Shown here in pieces: positions 31,409 through 40,054 of a stretch of DNA of 64,000 bases. The DNA comes from Stieleria neptunia (GTDB lineage: Bacteria; Planctomycetota; Planctomycetia; Pirellulales; Pirellulaceae), in the NCBI RefSeq assembly GCF_007754155.1, contig NZ_CP037423.1:9296938-9360937 (forward strand), given 5' to 3'. Both the position numbers and the translations under genes were made by a program. The notes below the pieces were generated by a model, which made no database searches, was not told the origin of the DNA, and worked only from the letters and a program-made list of their open reading frames with translations. Numbering within the stretch: position 1 is the stretch's first letter; each line of letters opens with the position of its first letter.

Positions 31409-31488
31409 TAGCGGCAGGGCGCGAGCCCTCCGGTTGCTCATCTTTGCCAAACCACCGGAGGGCTCGCGCCCTGCCGCTAAAACCTCAA
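31409..31488. repeat. Inverted repeat GCGGCAGGGCGCGAGCCCT, copy 1 (second copy at 60781)
   Basis: Arms TAGCGGCAGGGCGCGAGCCC and its complement face each other around a loop of about 30 bp. The copy at 60781-60860 has identical arms and the same flank AAAACCTCAAG, but a different loop. Confidence 0.95.
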
Positions 31489-31595
31489 GTTGGCGGCGCG
31501 ACGCGTCAGCGAGGCATCCATTGACCTTGCCCCACCCGTTTTGCTAGGGATGATCGCTGAACCGTGCCCCCGCAAATCGTCAATGAGAGTTCATC

Positions 31596-32297
31596 GTGAT
31601 CCCCAACCGAGCGTCCGCCCTGATGCTAGCGATGACGGTCGCCGCGCTGACGCAACTCGGCTGCGCGCTGCCGACCGGGATCCTGCGTTCCCGCTGGGCG
31701 ATGGACGATCCCGAGTACGCCGAAAAATACTGTGACGGTGCGGAAAAGAGCGACGTGCTGGGCAAGCTCAAGCAGGCCTCCGACGCGAGATTCCAAGAAG
31801 ACGCCAGCGGCATGTTCGTCTCCAGCGGCGTCACCAAACGAAGCGATGCCGACGACGGCCTATTCACGGTCGACATCGGAGCGGAAATGTATGCGACCAG
31901 CTTCATGACGGCGCGGGCCTCCTTGATGGGCATGGGCAACGGCGATGACTGGTTCACCGGCGTGGACGCGGGGTTGCGACTGCAAACGCCCAGCCGACTG
32001 GCACCCTTCGTCGGCGCGGGCGTCTATGCGGGATACGCCAAAGAAGTGGTCTCCGCCGACGATGACTGGATCGACAACGACGACGACGGGTTCATCGACG
32101 AACGCGGCGAAGACAAGGAACGCTTCTCGGGCTCCCTGGCGGCGATCTATCCCGAAGTCGGCGCCCATTTTTGGTGGACACCCCGAATCCGCTTGACCAG
32201 CTACGGGCGATACATGGTCACCACCGAAGGCCGCGATGCCGATGACTGGCAAGCCGGCTTCGGTCTGGCCATCTTCACCAACCCCAACCTGCCCTAA
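31596..32297 (+). CDS. Small lipoprotein, probable beta-rich outer-membrane protein
   Basis: I do not recognise a named family for this 233-residue protein. A GTG start at 31596 gives a short basic N-terminus, a hydrophobic stretch and a lipobox TQLGC (Cys23). The rest alternates short aromatic/glycine strands (FTVDIGAEMYATSF, GVDAGLRLQTPS, FVGAGVYAGYA, GAHFWWTPRIRLTSYGRY, WQAGFGLAIF), which suggests a small beta-barrel. An acidic loop DDDWIDNDDDGFIDERGED could bind calcium. Its TAA stop is the first three bases of a repeat array. Confidence 0.7.
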   Translation: MIPNRASALMLAMTVAALTQLGCALPTGILRSRWAMDDPEYAEKYCDGAEKSDVLGKLKQASDARFQEDASGMFVSSGVTKRSDADDGLFTVDIGAEMYATSFMTARASLMGMGNGDDWFTGVDAGLRLQTPSRLAPFVGAGVYAGYAKEVVSADDDWIDNDDDGFIDERGEDKERFSGSLAAIYPEVGAHFWWTPRIRLTSYGRYMVTTEGRDADDWQAGFGLAIFTNPNLP

Positions 32298-32522
32298 CGT
32301 GGCGTAAGCTTCCAGCTTGCGACCCCATGGAACAGGCTTCCAGCCTAACGTGGCGTAAGCTTCCAGCTTGCGACCCCATGGAACAGGCTTCCTGCCCTAA
32401 CGTGGCGTAAGCTTCCAGCTTGCGACCCCGCGGAACAGGCTTCCAGCCTAACGTGGCGTAAGCTTCCAGCTTGCGATCCCGTGGAACAGGCTTCCAGCCG
32501 ACAGGCTGGAAGCCTATCCCAC
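32295..32522. repeat. Four direct copies of a 51-52 bp unit starting TAACGTGGCG
   Basis: Units start at 32295, 32346, 32398 and 32449, each reading TAACGTGGCGTAAGCTTCC then AACAGGCTTCC. The array ends with GGAAGCCTATCCCACC, half of the 17336 element. The first TAA is the stop codon of the preceding gene. A single unit of the same family starts at the stop codon of the VWA gene (60720). Confidence 0.95.
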
Positions 32523-32538
32523 CTCTCTGATCATGGTC

Positions 32539-33969
32539 TCAACGAGATTCGGGCAACCGCTGTTCGATCCGTTCAAGCAGCTCCTCGATCAGCTCCTCGG
32601 GGCGATCGTCCGACGCCGCCAGGTTGACCGTTTCGGCATCCGGATTTCGATGATCGTACAATTCCACAAATCCGTCCTTGTGCACGATCAATCGATGTGT
32701 GTCGGTGCGAATCGTTTTGGCGTTGTTGCGATAGGCGATCGCCGAATGCCCCTCAGCGTCTTCGTTTTCCAACAACGGCCGAAGCGATCGGCCTGCAGCG
32801 AACGCTGGAATCCGCACCCCCGCCAGGTCGCAGAGAGTGGGGAAGACGTCGAGGGTTTCGACGATTCCATCGGCCGGCTTTCCGACCTGTCTCATCTTGG
32901 GGTAGCGGATGATCAACGGCGACCGCAACGATTCTTCGAACAGACAATGTTTGCCCCAGATCGCGTGCTCGCCGAGATTCCAACCGTGGTCTCCCCACAA
33001 CACCACGATTGTGTTGTCGGCTTGCCCCGTTTCCTCCAAGCGATTGAGCACTCGACCGACCTGCGCGTCGGCATACGTGACGCAAGCGGCGTAGTGTCGG
33101 CGGACGTCGGTGGCGAACGCATCGTCATCGTTGGGGTTGCGTCCCCAGCGGTTGTACTTCATGAATTCGCCGGACGAATGCCAGGTCGTTTTTCCCTGCG
33201 GCTTTTCGGGATGCGGGATCGGCGGCAATTCCACATCGATGTAGGGCTTCATGTACTTGGCCGGCGCACCGAACGGCAAATGGGGACGCAGGATTCCGAC
33301 GGCCAGAAAGAACGGCGGCTCGTCGGCGGCGGTCAATTGATCCAGCTGACGCAGTGCTTCGTCGACCGAGATTCCGTCGGGATAAATCGAATCATCACCC
33401 TCGGCCGACTGGAACACGTCCATCTCTTTGGCATTCTTGCGGATCTCGCCGTGAGCCAGCCCGTGCATCCAACCGCGCGGGTGCTGCCAGTCGCCGGCCG
33501 GCAGCAAATGTCGGTCCCAGGCGTTCGGCATCTCGGGCATCGCTTCGTCGTCCCAGTCCGAACCGCCACGTCCACCGGGATGATGTGAGACCTTGCCGAC
33601 CGAAACGGTCCGATAACCATGCTTGCGAAACCAAGCCGGCATGCTGGGCGGAACCGCGGCGGAATCGTTTTGCATTTGTTTCGCGCGTGCAAACAGCGCC
33701 CCGTTGCTGGCCGGACCGTAGAGCCCCGTCAGCAAGGTGTAGCGAGACGCACCGCACGTCGGTGCCTGGACGTAATGCCGCTGAAACGCACGACCAGACG
33801 CCGCAAGCGCATCGATGTTCGGCGATTGGATATACGATTTCCCGAAACAATTCAGTTCCGGACGGAGATCATCGACGCAGATCAACAGGACATTGGGGCG
33901 TTCGGCGCCGAGCGTGGCTGCAGCTGCGATGAAGACGAAGAGGGCGGAAATCGATCGGAGGCGATGCAT
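32539..33969 (-). CDS. Secreted sulfatase (iduronate-2-sulfatase-like)
   Basis: This 476-residue enzyme should hydrolyse sulfate esters after export. A signal peptide occupies residues 1-22. The N-terminal metal site [18 protein letters not shown] is followed by the sulfatase signature [14 protein letters not shown], whose Cys72 is the residue oxidised to formylglycine. [13 protein letters not shown] supplies further metal and sulfate ligands. The closest family is iduronate-2-sulfatase/choline-sulfatase-like arylsulfatases, which are expanded in marine planctomycetes for degrading sulfated algal polysaccharides. It is divergent from a second sulfatase across a 320-bp region that contains an inverted array. 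Confidence 0.93.
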   Translation of the reverse strand: MHRLRSISALFVFIAAAATLGAERPNVLLICVDDLRPELNCFGKSYIQSPNIDALAASGRAFQRHYVQAPTCGASRYTLLTGLYGPASNGALFARAKQMQNDSAAVPPSMPAWFRKHGYRTVSVGKVSHHPGGRGGSDWDDEAMPEMPNAWDRHLLPAGDWQHPRGWMHGLAHGEIRKNAKEMDVFQSAEGDDSIYPDGISVDEALRQLDQLTAADEPPFFLAVGILRPHLPFGAPAKYMKPYIDVELPPIPHPEKPQGKTTWHSSGEFMKYNRWGRNPNDDDAFATDVRRHYAACVTYADAQVGRVLNRLEETGQADNTIVVLWGDHGWNLGEHAIWGKHCLFEESLRSPLIIRYPKMRQVGKPADGIVETLDVFPTLCDLAGVRIPAFAAGRSLRPLLENEDAEGHSAIAYRNNAKTIRTDTHRLIVHKDGFVELYDHRNPDAETVNLAASDDRPEELIEELLERIEQRLPESR

Positions 33970-34030
33970 CGGTCTGGGGAATTTCGCGTCTTGGGAAGGT
34001 TTGGTTTCAACCCATGGTATCCGGAGCGGT

Positions 34031-34163
34031 GGTCAAAAAATGGGTGGGTCAAAAAATATCAGAAATCGTGCCAGCGGAGTTCTCGTCCCCTGAAATCCGT
34101 GGGTACGCTTTGCGATCCGTGGTCCTTTCCCCGCCATTTTTTGACCACCCCATTTTTTGACCA
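34031..34163. repeat. Compound inverted array (GGTCAAAAAAT x2 ... ATTTTTTGACC x2)
   Basis: Left words lie at 34031-34057 and right words at 34134-34163; the 75-bp centre contains ATCCGTGGGTACGC, shared with the element at 13825. Unlike the other arrays it sits between divergent genes, upstream of both sulfatases. Confidence 0.93.
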
Positions 34164-34289
34164 ACAATCTCCTCCCACCGCCTGACAAGATTTCAAAGCA
34201 ACAAAACGCCTGATTACATGGCACGGGCGACGATGACAGGCTGTAATAGAGCGTCTCGCTCCCGACCGCCCCCTCCCCACACGGCACCG

Positions 34290-36260
34290 ATGAATACCCG
34301 CCCCCGTTTCCTGTCCCTACAACTCTGTTGTCTGCTCGTCCTTTGGTCGGCCACGACGAACGTATCAGCCGAGCGGCCCAACGTCCTGATGATTCTGGTC
34401 GACGACTTGAAACCGGCGCTGGGATGCTACGGCGACCCGATCGCCAAGACGCCGAATTTGGACGCACTCGCCGCGCGGGGCATGCGATTCGATGCCGCTT
34501 ATTGCAACCAAGCCGTCTGTGCTCCCTCACGGTTCACCCTGATGCTCGGCTCACACTCCACGTCGACGGGGCTGTATGGGCTGGGCAGCGAACTGCGGCA
34601 AGTGATGCCCGACGCGGTCACGCTGCCGCAACACTTTGCCGAGCACGGCTATCGCACCGAATCGCTCGGCAAGATCTTTCACATCGGCCACGGCAACCAT
34701 GGCGATCCGGAATCGTTTTCCATTGAGCACTTCAAAGAAAAAGTGATTGAGTACGTCGATCCGGAAAGCACCGGCGGAGGACAGCTGACGCGTGAAGAAG
34801 CGTACTTCACCAACCAACAGCTCGACCGCATCAAGTCGCTGCCGCGCGGAGCGGCCTACGAATCGCCCGTCGCCGACGACGAAGCCTATGCCGACGGACG
34901 TGTCGCCGCCGAAACGATGCGTCGCCTGCGCGCGGCCAAACAACGGCGCGACGCCGATGGAACGCCGTTCTTGATCGCCGCCGGGTTCGCCCGCCCCCAC
35001 CTGCCCTTCTCCGCACCCAAGCGATACTGGGACCTGTTTGATCCGGACGAGTTGCCGATGCCGGACAACGAAGACCTGCCCAAAGACTCGCCGACCGTCG
35101 CGCACAAACGCGGCGGTGAAATCACCAATTACAAACCCGTCCCCGAAGATCGCGATGCCGAGTATTCCGACCAGCTGAAACGCAGCCTGATTCACGGCTA
35201 TTATGCCAGCACCAGTTACGTCGACGCACAAATCGGCAAGGTCATCGACGCACTCGATGAACTGAAACTGTCCGATGACACCATCATCGTGCTTTGGGGC
35301 GACCACGGGTTCCACCTCGGCGATCTGGGGATCTGGACCAAGCACACCAACTACGAACAAGCCAATCGGATCCCGATCTTCATCATCGCGCCGGGGACGA
35401 CGAAGCCGAATCAATCCACCGGCCAGCCCGCCGAGAGCGTCGACATTTATCTCACGCTGGCCGAGTTGGCTGGACTGCCCGAGCCCACCGGCCCCCAATC
35501 GATCGACGGCGTCAGCCTGGTACCGGTGCTGAAAGATCCCAGCGTTCGCGTGCGGGGACACGCCTTTCACGCCTACCCCAAACGCAAGATGGGGCGAGCG
35601 ATTCGCACCGAACGTTACCGGTTGGTCGAATGGAAAACACCCGGTGTAGACTCGACCGATGCCGAGTACGAACTGTACGACTATGAAGCCGACCCGAGTG
35701 AAACACAGAATCTGGCGAATGAAAAACCGGACCTCCTGGCAGACTTGAAAGCGATTCTCGCCGGCTATCCCGAAGCGGTCCCAAGGAACCGCCGCGTGCC
35801 ATCGCGATCTTCGCAAAAAAACCTCCCGGTCCTGAAGACGCCGCCGATCGCCAACCGAAACTTGGAGATCAAAGCGACGATCAAAGGCCCCAAACCGCAC
35901 GGTGTGGTCGTGGCGCAAGGTGGACGCGAACACGGCTATGCGTTGCACGTGATCGACGGAGAACCGGTCTTTGATGTCCGCCGATCCGGGAACGTCACGC
36001 GGCTGAAATCGAACATCAAAGTCAGTGGGCAAAGTCGCCTGGTCGCAACGCTCGATGGCCAATCGATCAGCCTGTCGATCAACGGCGGGACGGCGACGAC
36101 GCTGCCCTCACCCGGATTGATCACGGTGCAACCCAAGGACGGAGTGTCGGTCGGTTCGGACGACCAGTCGGCCGCCGGAGACTACGAGGCCCCCAACGTT
36201 TTCACTGCAACCATTGTCACGTGCAACGTCGCGACCACGACGCCAGGTCACTCTAACTGA
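34290..36260 (+). CDS. Secreted sulfatase with C-terminal lectin-like extension
   Basis: The 656-residue protein begins at ATG 34290 with a signal peptide (to about residue 27). The metal-binding NVLMILVDDLKPALGCYG is followed by the formylglycine signature CAPSR (Cys77). VLWGDHGFHLGDLG completes the active site. The sulfatase proper ends near residue 510. A further roughly 140 residues (for example LEIKATIKGPKPHGVVVAQGG, SLSINGGTATTLPSPGLI) look like a beta-sandwich of the LamG/concanavalin type found on some secreted glycan enzymes and could bind carbohydrate. It diverges from the other sulfatase, so the two may be co-regulated. The substrate is not determined. Confidence 0.92.
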   Translation: MNTRPRFLSLQLCCLLVLWSATTNVSAERPNVLMILVDDLKPALGCYGDPIAKTPNLDALAARGMRFDAAYCNQAVCAPSRFTLMLGSHSTSTGLYGLGSELRQVMPDAVTLPQHFAEHGYRTESLGKIFHIGHGNHGDPESFSIEHFKEKVIEYVDPESTGGGQLTREEAYFTNQQLDRIKSLPRGAAYESPVADDEAYADGRVAAETMRRLRAAKQRRDADGTPFLIAAGFARPHLPFSAPKRYWDLFDPDELPMPDNEDLPKDSPTVAHKRGGEITNYKPVPEDRDAEYSDQLKRSLIHGYYASTSYVDAQIGKVIDALDELKLSDDTIIVLWGDHGFHLGDLGIWTKHTNYEQANRIPIFIIAPGTTKPNQSTGQPAESVDIYLTLAELAGLPEPTGPQSIDGVSLVPVLKDPSVRVRGHAFHAYPKRKMGRAIRTERYRLVEWKTPGVDSTDAEYELYDYEADPSETQNLANEKPDLLADLKAILAGYPEAVPRNRRVPSRSSQKNLPVLKTPPIANRNLEIKATIKGPKPHGVVVAQGGREHGYALHVIDGEPVFDVRRSGNVTRLKSNIKVSGQSRLVATLDGQSISLSINGGTATTLPSPGLITVQPKDGVSVGSDDQSAAGDYEAPNVFTATIVTCNVATTTPGHSN

Positions 36261-36589
36261 TCCACGGAACACGCAGTACACTGCAGCAGAGGGTGCGACC
36301 TGCTGCGATGACGATTGCAAATGGTTTGATTTTCGTCGACCGTTCGCCGGACTGGCAGCGTCCATGGATTGTGAGCGACCTGCGGGTCACCTTCAGCCGT
36401 AAAAGTTTTTGGGTGGCTTCTTTTGACCACAGAGTCGCGTTAACGAGGGAGTCGGAAGGCCATCGTTCTGCGAACTCATCGTTTTGCCCCCATTGTTTTG
36501 CCCGATGGGACCGACGAATCGTTCCGCCCACCAGTCGCAACGTCGACGACTTCACCGACTGGTGTTTTCGATTGGGCAGCTGTAATCCG
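36261..36589. other. Intergenic stretch with a degenerate repeat remnant
   Basis: No gene is supported in these 329 bp between convergent genes. At 36460-36503 there are decayed copies of the CATCGTTTTGCC word family (CATCGTTCTGCG, CATCGTTTTGCCCCC, CATTGTTTTGCCC), the same word as in the array near 4.6 kb. Confidence 0.7.
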
Positions 36590-37129
36590 CTAACGCAGCA
36601 TGCGTTTCAAATCGAGAGACAATCGGCAATCACCACAAATGTCAATAGCGAGAGATTCGGTTGCGGGAACCGACTGAAAGCGCCCGCCGGCATCGAGCGA
36701 CCACGCCGAGAGGCTGTTCGCCTCGGGGTCGATGACCAGATACCAACGGACGCCTTGGTCGCGATAGAGGTCTTTCTTTTCTCCGACGTCTCGACTGCGG
36801 GTCGCATCCGAAAGAACTTCCGCGACGAGCGCGGGCGGCTGTTCGACATGCCTGACCGGGGCGTCTCCACAAACCACCGACACATCGGGGCGCACGACCG
36901 TATCGTTCGAAATGATCCAATCAATCTCGGCGAGCACCGCGGCACGGCATCCGCTTAACTCGACCGCAAGCTCCAGTTGGGTTGCGATGCGAACGAGCAG
37001 CTGAGAGTGCCGACCAAAGGGACTGGGGCTCATCGAAACGGGCATCCCATCCCAAAGTTCCCATTCGCCTTCCCATCGCGCGTAATCCTCCACGGTGTAA
37101 GCCGGACGGTATCGAGGCGCGGAACTCAT
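36590..37129 (-). CDS. Uma2 family (PD-(D/E)XK fold) protein
   Basis: This 179-residue protein matches the Uma2 (DUF820) family: YTVEDYARWEGEWELWDGMPVSM near the N-terminus, VRPDVSVVCG and LVAEVLSDATRSRDVGEKKDLYRDQGVRWYLVIDPE. The catalytic-type acidic residues in RPDV and AEVLS fit the restriction-endonuclease fold. Uma2 proteins are abundant in cyanobacteria and planctomycetes, and their biological role is unknown. It is a lone gene. Confidence 0.9.
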   Translation of the reverse strand: MSSAPRYRPAYTVEDYARWEGEWELWDGMPVSMSPSPFGRHSQLLVRIATQLELAVELSGCRAAVLAEIDWIISNDTVVRPDVSVVCGDAPVRHVEQPPALVAEVLSDATRSRDVGEKKDLYRDQGVRWYLVIDPEANSLSAWSLDAGGRFQSVPATESLAIDICGDCRLSLDLKRMLR

Positions 37130-37247
37130 GCGAATTTGGAGGTTAGAAGGAATAGCGGCCGGATGCCCCTGAGTTTATCTGCCTCAGCGAGTGTACGCCA
37201 ATTGGCTCCAATCCGGGGCCCCCCACCAGTCGCGGCGGCGACGACTC

Positions 37248-37643
37248 TTAGCCGCCCATCGGCGAACAGATCTCGATCAAGAAACCGTTGTTGTCGCGAA
37301 CATAGGAAACGGTTTGCCCCCACGGCTTTGTCTTCGGCGGTGACACGGCGACGGCACCGTTTTCGATCGCGCGGTCATAGCCCGCCTGGACGTCTGGGGT
37401 TGTGAACGCGATTTCAAACGCGGCCGATGGGCCATCGGGACGCGTTTCGGCATAGTCCAACCCGTGTGACCCGGCCAAGGCATGGGAGACAAACCCGAGC
37501 GTGACGGCACCGCTGTCCAGTTCGCCATATTCCTGGTCACCGTCCTTGTGCATGGATTTGCGAGCAAAGCCGAACGCGGACTCATAGAACGCCAGGGACT
37601 GCTCTACATCGGCAACATAAAGCAGCGTGTAACCAAATTTCAT
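37248..37643 (-). CDS. VOC (glyoxalase/bleomycin-resistance) superfamily protein
   Basis: The 131-residue protein starts best at ATG 37643 (MKFGYTLLYVADVEQSLAFYESAFGF), the usual beginning of a single VOC domain. The fold's second half includes AAFEIAFTTPDVQAGYDRAIENGA and ends DNNGFLIEICSP, where the final Glu is a common metal ligand. Members include glyoxalase-like lyases and dioxygenases. No specific reaction can be assigned. Confidence 0.9.
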   Translation of the reverse strand: MKFGYTLLYVADVEQSLAFYESAFGFARKSMHKDGDQEYGELDSGAVTLGFVSHALAGSHGLDYAETRPDGPSAAFEIAFTTPDVQAGYDRAIENGAVAVSPPKTKPWGQTVSYVRDNNGFLIEICSPMGG

Positions 37644-37728
37644 CGAACGACTCTTGGGCAAAGGAGATCAAACGGGCACGAGAATTCTATAAAATCCAAT
37701 CCTCTTCTGCTCATCCAAAGGATCGATC

Positions 37729-38517
37729 ATGCCCATTTCATGCCCCTTGGCGATTCGCAGCCCGTCTTATCAAGAATTCAAAGCCTTGGACTACTGCAAG
37801 GTGATGCCCCAAGCATTCTGCACCCACAATTGCCTCGGCCCTCTGGCGGACGAATTCGTCTACAAAGCCGACTTTGCCGCCAGACTACGCGAATCCGGAC
37901 TGGACACGCAGATCGAGGTTCCGGTCTACGTGACCTTCGACACCTTTGAAAAACGCTACGTCCTAGACGCGGTCGTCGGGAAATGTGGTGTCTATGAACT
38001 CAAAGTGGCACGTGCCTTGACGCCGGAGCACGAAATGCAACTGCTGAACTATCTCTACCTGCTGGATATTGAACGCGGGAAACTCATCAACTTCAGGACA
38101 GATCGAGTGGAATGTCAATTTGTCAATTCGGGGACGACTCGATCACAACGTCAGAGCTTCGCTATCGATGGAATTCGCTGGTGCGACGAATCACCGTTGA
38201 GACGCCTGTGTATCGACATTCTCCGAGATTGGGGGACCGGCCTGAGCCTGCCCTTGTACTACCAGGCGTTGACACATTTGCTCGGCGGTGAAGAGCGTGT
38301 GGTGAAACAGGTTCCAATGAATCGCGATGGATTGCCACTGGGAAGGCAACGGTTCCATGTCCTGAGCAATCGGTCGGCGTTTGAGGTGACGGCGTTGCTG
38401 AACGGTCATCGCCAGTACGAACAGAATTTGCGTAAGCTACTTCGCCATAGTCCGTTCGAGGCGATTCACTGGATCAATATTTCGCTTAAAGAGGTTCGGT
38501 TTGTGACGGTGGTTTGA
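37729..38517 (+). CDS. GxxExxY-type PD-(D/E)XK-fold protein with extra C-terminal domain
   Basis: Residues about 30-140 of this 262-residue protein follow the GxxExxY family: CLGPLADEFVYKADFAARL (a degenerate form of the name motif), then TQIEVPVYVTFD, VLDAVVGKCGVYELKVA and HEMQLLNYLYLLDIERGKLINF. The Asp of VLDAVV and the Glu-Leu-Lys fit a PD-(D/E)XK nuclease core. Typical members are about 125-170 residues, so the last 120 residues (including PFEAIHWINISL) are an extension I do not recognise. Its codon use and lower GC resemble a later arrival, though this is only an impression. A large repeat block follows directly. Confidence 0.75.
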   Translation: MPISCPLAIRSPSYQEFKALDYCKVMPQAFCTHNCLGPLADEFVYKADFAARLRESGLDTQIEVPVYVTFDTFEKRYVLDAVVGKCGVYELKVARALTPEHEMQLLNYLYLLDIERGKLINFRTDRVECQFVNSGTTRSQRQSFAIDGIRWCDESPLRRLCIDILRDWGTGLSLPLYYQALTHLLGGEERVVKQVPMNRDGLPLGRQRFHVLSNRSAFEVTALLNGHRQYEQNLRKLLRHSPFEAIHWINISLKEVRFVTVV

Positions 38518-38518
38518 A

Positions 38519-38603
38519 GGTTTGGTGGAGAGGTTTGGTGGAGAGGTTTGGTGGAGAGGTTTGGTGGAGAGGTTTGGTGGAGAGGTTTGGTGGAGAGGTT
38601 TGG
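38519..38603. repeat. 13-bp tandem repeat, 6 copies plus a partial (TTTGGTGGAGAGG)
   Basis: The array starts 2 bp after the GxxExxY gene stop. Its seventh unit (TTTGGTC) runs straight into the GGTCAAAAAAT array. Confidence 0.96.
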
Positions 38604-38845
38604 TCAAAAAATTTAGTGGTCAAAAAATAAGAAAGAACAGGGCAGTACGTTCATGGAAAATCACTCGCCCATTTTTTGACCAACTCATTTTTTGACCAAC
38701 TCATTTTTTGACCAACTCATTTTTTGACCAACTCATTTTTTGACCAACCCATTTTTTGACCAACCCATTTTTTGACCAACCCATTTTTTGACCAACCCAT
38801 TTTTTGACCAACCCATTTTTTGACCAACCCATTTTTTGACCAACC
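38602..38845. repeat. Compound inverted array: 2 x GGTCAAAAAAT facing 11 x 16-bp CATTTTTTGACCAAC(T/C)
   Basis: The left arm at 38602-38628 has two GGTCAAAAAAT words. After a 41-bp spacer, eleven 16-bp units run from 38670 to 38845; the first four end in ACT and the rest in ACC. The right arm has expanded relative to the left. The array ends 5 bp before the arsM-type gene's stop codon, between convergent genes. Confidence 0.96.
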
Positions 38846-38850
38846 TCCCC

Positions 38851-40008
38851 TCAGCAACACCCTCCCTCTCCGCAGCAATCCCCGATCGGCAGTTGCACCG
38901 ATTTCCCGCCGGCTTTGGTGACCTTCGGCGAGCGTTCGACCCGGCCGCCGGTGCAGTCGTAGTGCGCCGCGTCTTGTGGCAGGATTTCCGTTGCCGGTGA
39001 GAGACCGACGAAGTCTTGCGTGTAGGGTTCGCTCTGCATTTTCTCGAACGTTTTGCGGCAGACGGCGGCTCGGACACCGCGAGTGAATTCGTGGCCGTCG
39101 TCGTCTTTCACACTGGCGTAGGGCCCCCGATACATCACCGCTTCGTTGTGTTCATAGCAGAGCGTGTCGGGGTACTTGTAGGCGATGACCGTGACGGATC
39201 TAAATTCGATCCCCTCGACGATTTGCCACGGTTCGTTTTGATAGGCCGGCATCTGGGCGGCTTGAAACCCCGCGTGAGTGAACGCGTCGATGAACGCTTT
39301 TTCTTGCAGCGATCCGCTGATGCAGCCACTCCACAGACGACCATCCTGCTGCATGTGCACCGGGACCGGTTCATCGCTGACGATGTCACTGATCACGGCT
39401 CTGCCGCCGGGCCGCAAGACGCGAAAGATCTCCGCGAACAGTTTCTCCTTCTCCGCCGCGTCGACCAAGTTCAACACGCAATTGCTGACCACGACATCGA
39501 CGGAGTTGTCGGGGATCATCGGTTGTTGCGATCGCATGTCCGCGACGAACGCTTCAAACCGCTGCAACGCGGCTTCGCTGTTGACGGGGTTTTGGACCAG
39601 GTACTCATCCACGCGATCTCGATCGATCTGCAGGTCTTGGATCTTGCCCTTGCAGAACCGGACGTTGTCGTAGCCGATTCGTTCGGCGACGACGTGTTGG
39701 CTTTTTCTGGCCAACGCGAGCATGTCGTCGTTCATATCCACACCGATCACGGCGCCGGACTGACCGACGACTTGTGCGGCGATGAAACAGATCTTTCCGC
39801 CACCGCTGCCCAAGTCCAACACCGTCTCGCCTTGTCGGACATACTTCGATGGGTCACCGCATCCGTAATCGCGATCGATCACTTCTTGCGGAATGACTTC
39901 CAGGTAGCGTCGGTCGTAGTCGACCGGGCAACACAGTTCGGGTTCACGCGTCTCGGCGGCCGAGGAATAACGTTGACGAACGGCAGATTCGGTATTCAAT
40001 GCTGACAT
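38851..40008 (-). CDS. arsM: Methyltransferase of the arsenosugar pathway (ArsM-like)
   Basis: ArsM methylates trivalent arsenic using SAM. From ATG 40008 the protein has 385 residues. The SAM motif is VLDLGSGGG (63-71), followed by VIGVDMNDDMLALAR. Conserved cysteines occur in ELCCPVDY, the DYGCGDP segment and NCVLNLV, and the C-terminus is unusually Cys-rich (GDCCGEGGCC). The C-terminal third (CRKTFEKMQSEPYTQDFVGL) is typical of the arsenosugar-type ArsM that pairs with ArsS rather than the short detoxifying form. It lies 46 bp downstream of arsS on the same strand, supporting a shared pathway. The adjacent repeat array may end the transcript. Confidence 0.9.
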   Translation of the reverse strand: MSALNTESAVRQRYSSAAETREPELCCPVDYDRRYLEVIPQEVIDRDYGCGDPSKYVRQGETVLDLGSGGGKICFIAAQVVGQSGAVIGVDMNDDMLALARKSQHVVAERIGYDNVRFCKGKIQDLQIDRDRVDEYLVQNPVNSEAALQRFEAFVADMRSQQPMIPDNSVDVVVSNCVLNLVDAAEKEKLFAEIFRVLRPGGRAVISDIVSDEPVPVHMQQDGRLWSGCISGSLQEKAFIDAFTHAGFQAAQMPAYQNEPWQIVEGIEFRSVTVIAYKYPDTLCYEHNEAVMYRGPYASVKDDDGHEFTRGVRAAVCRKTFEKMQSEPYTQDFVGLSPATEILPQDAAHYDCTGGRVERSPKVTKAGGKSVQLPIGDCCGEGGCC

Positions 40009-40054
40009 GGCGGACGAAGGTTGGTCGGTCAGGAAAAGGGTCGTGTTACAACAA

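Noticed and set aside
38602..38845. CRISPR array
   Set aside because: The units are contiguous 16-bp repeats without unique spacers, and no cas gene is present.
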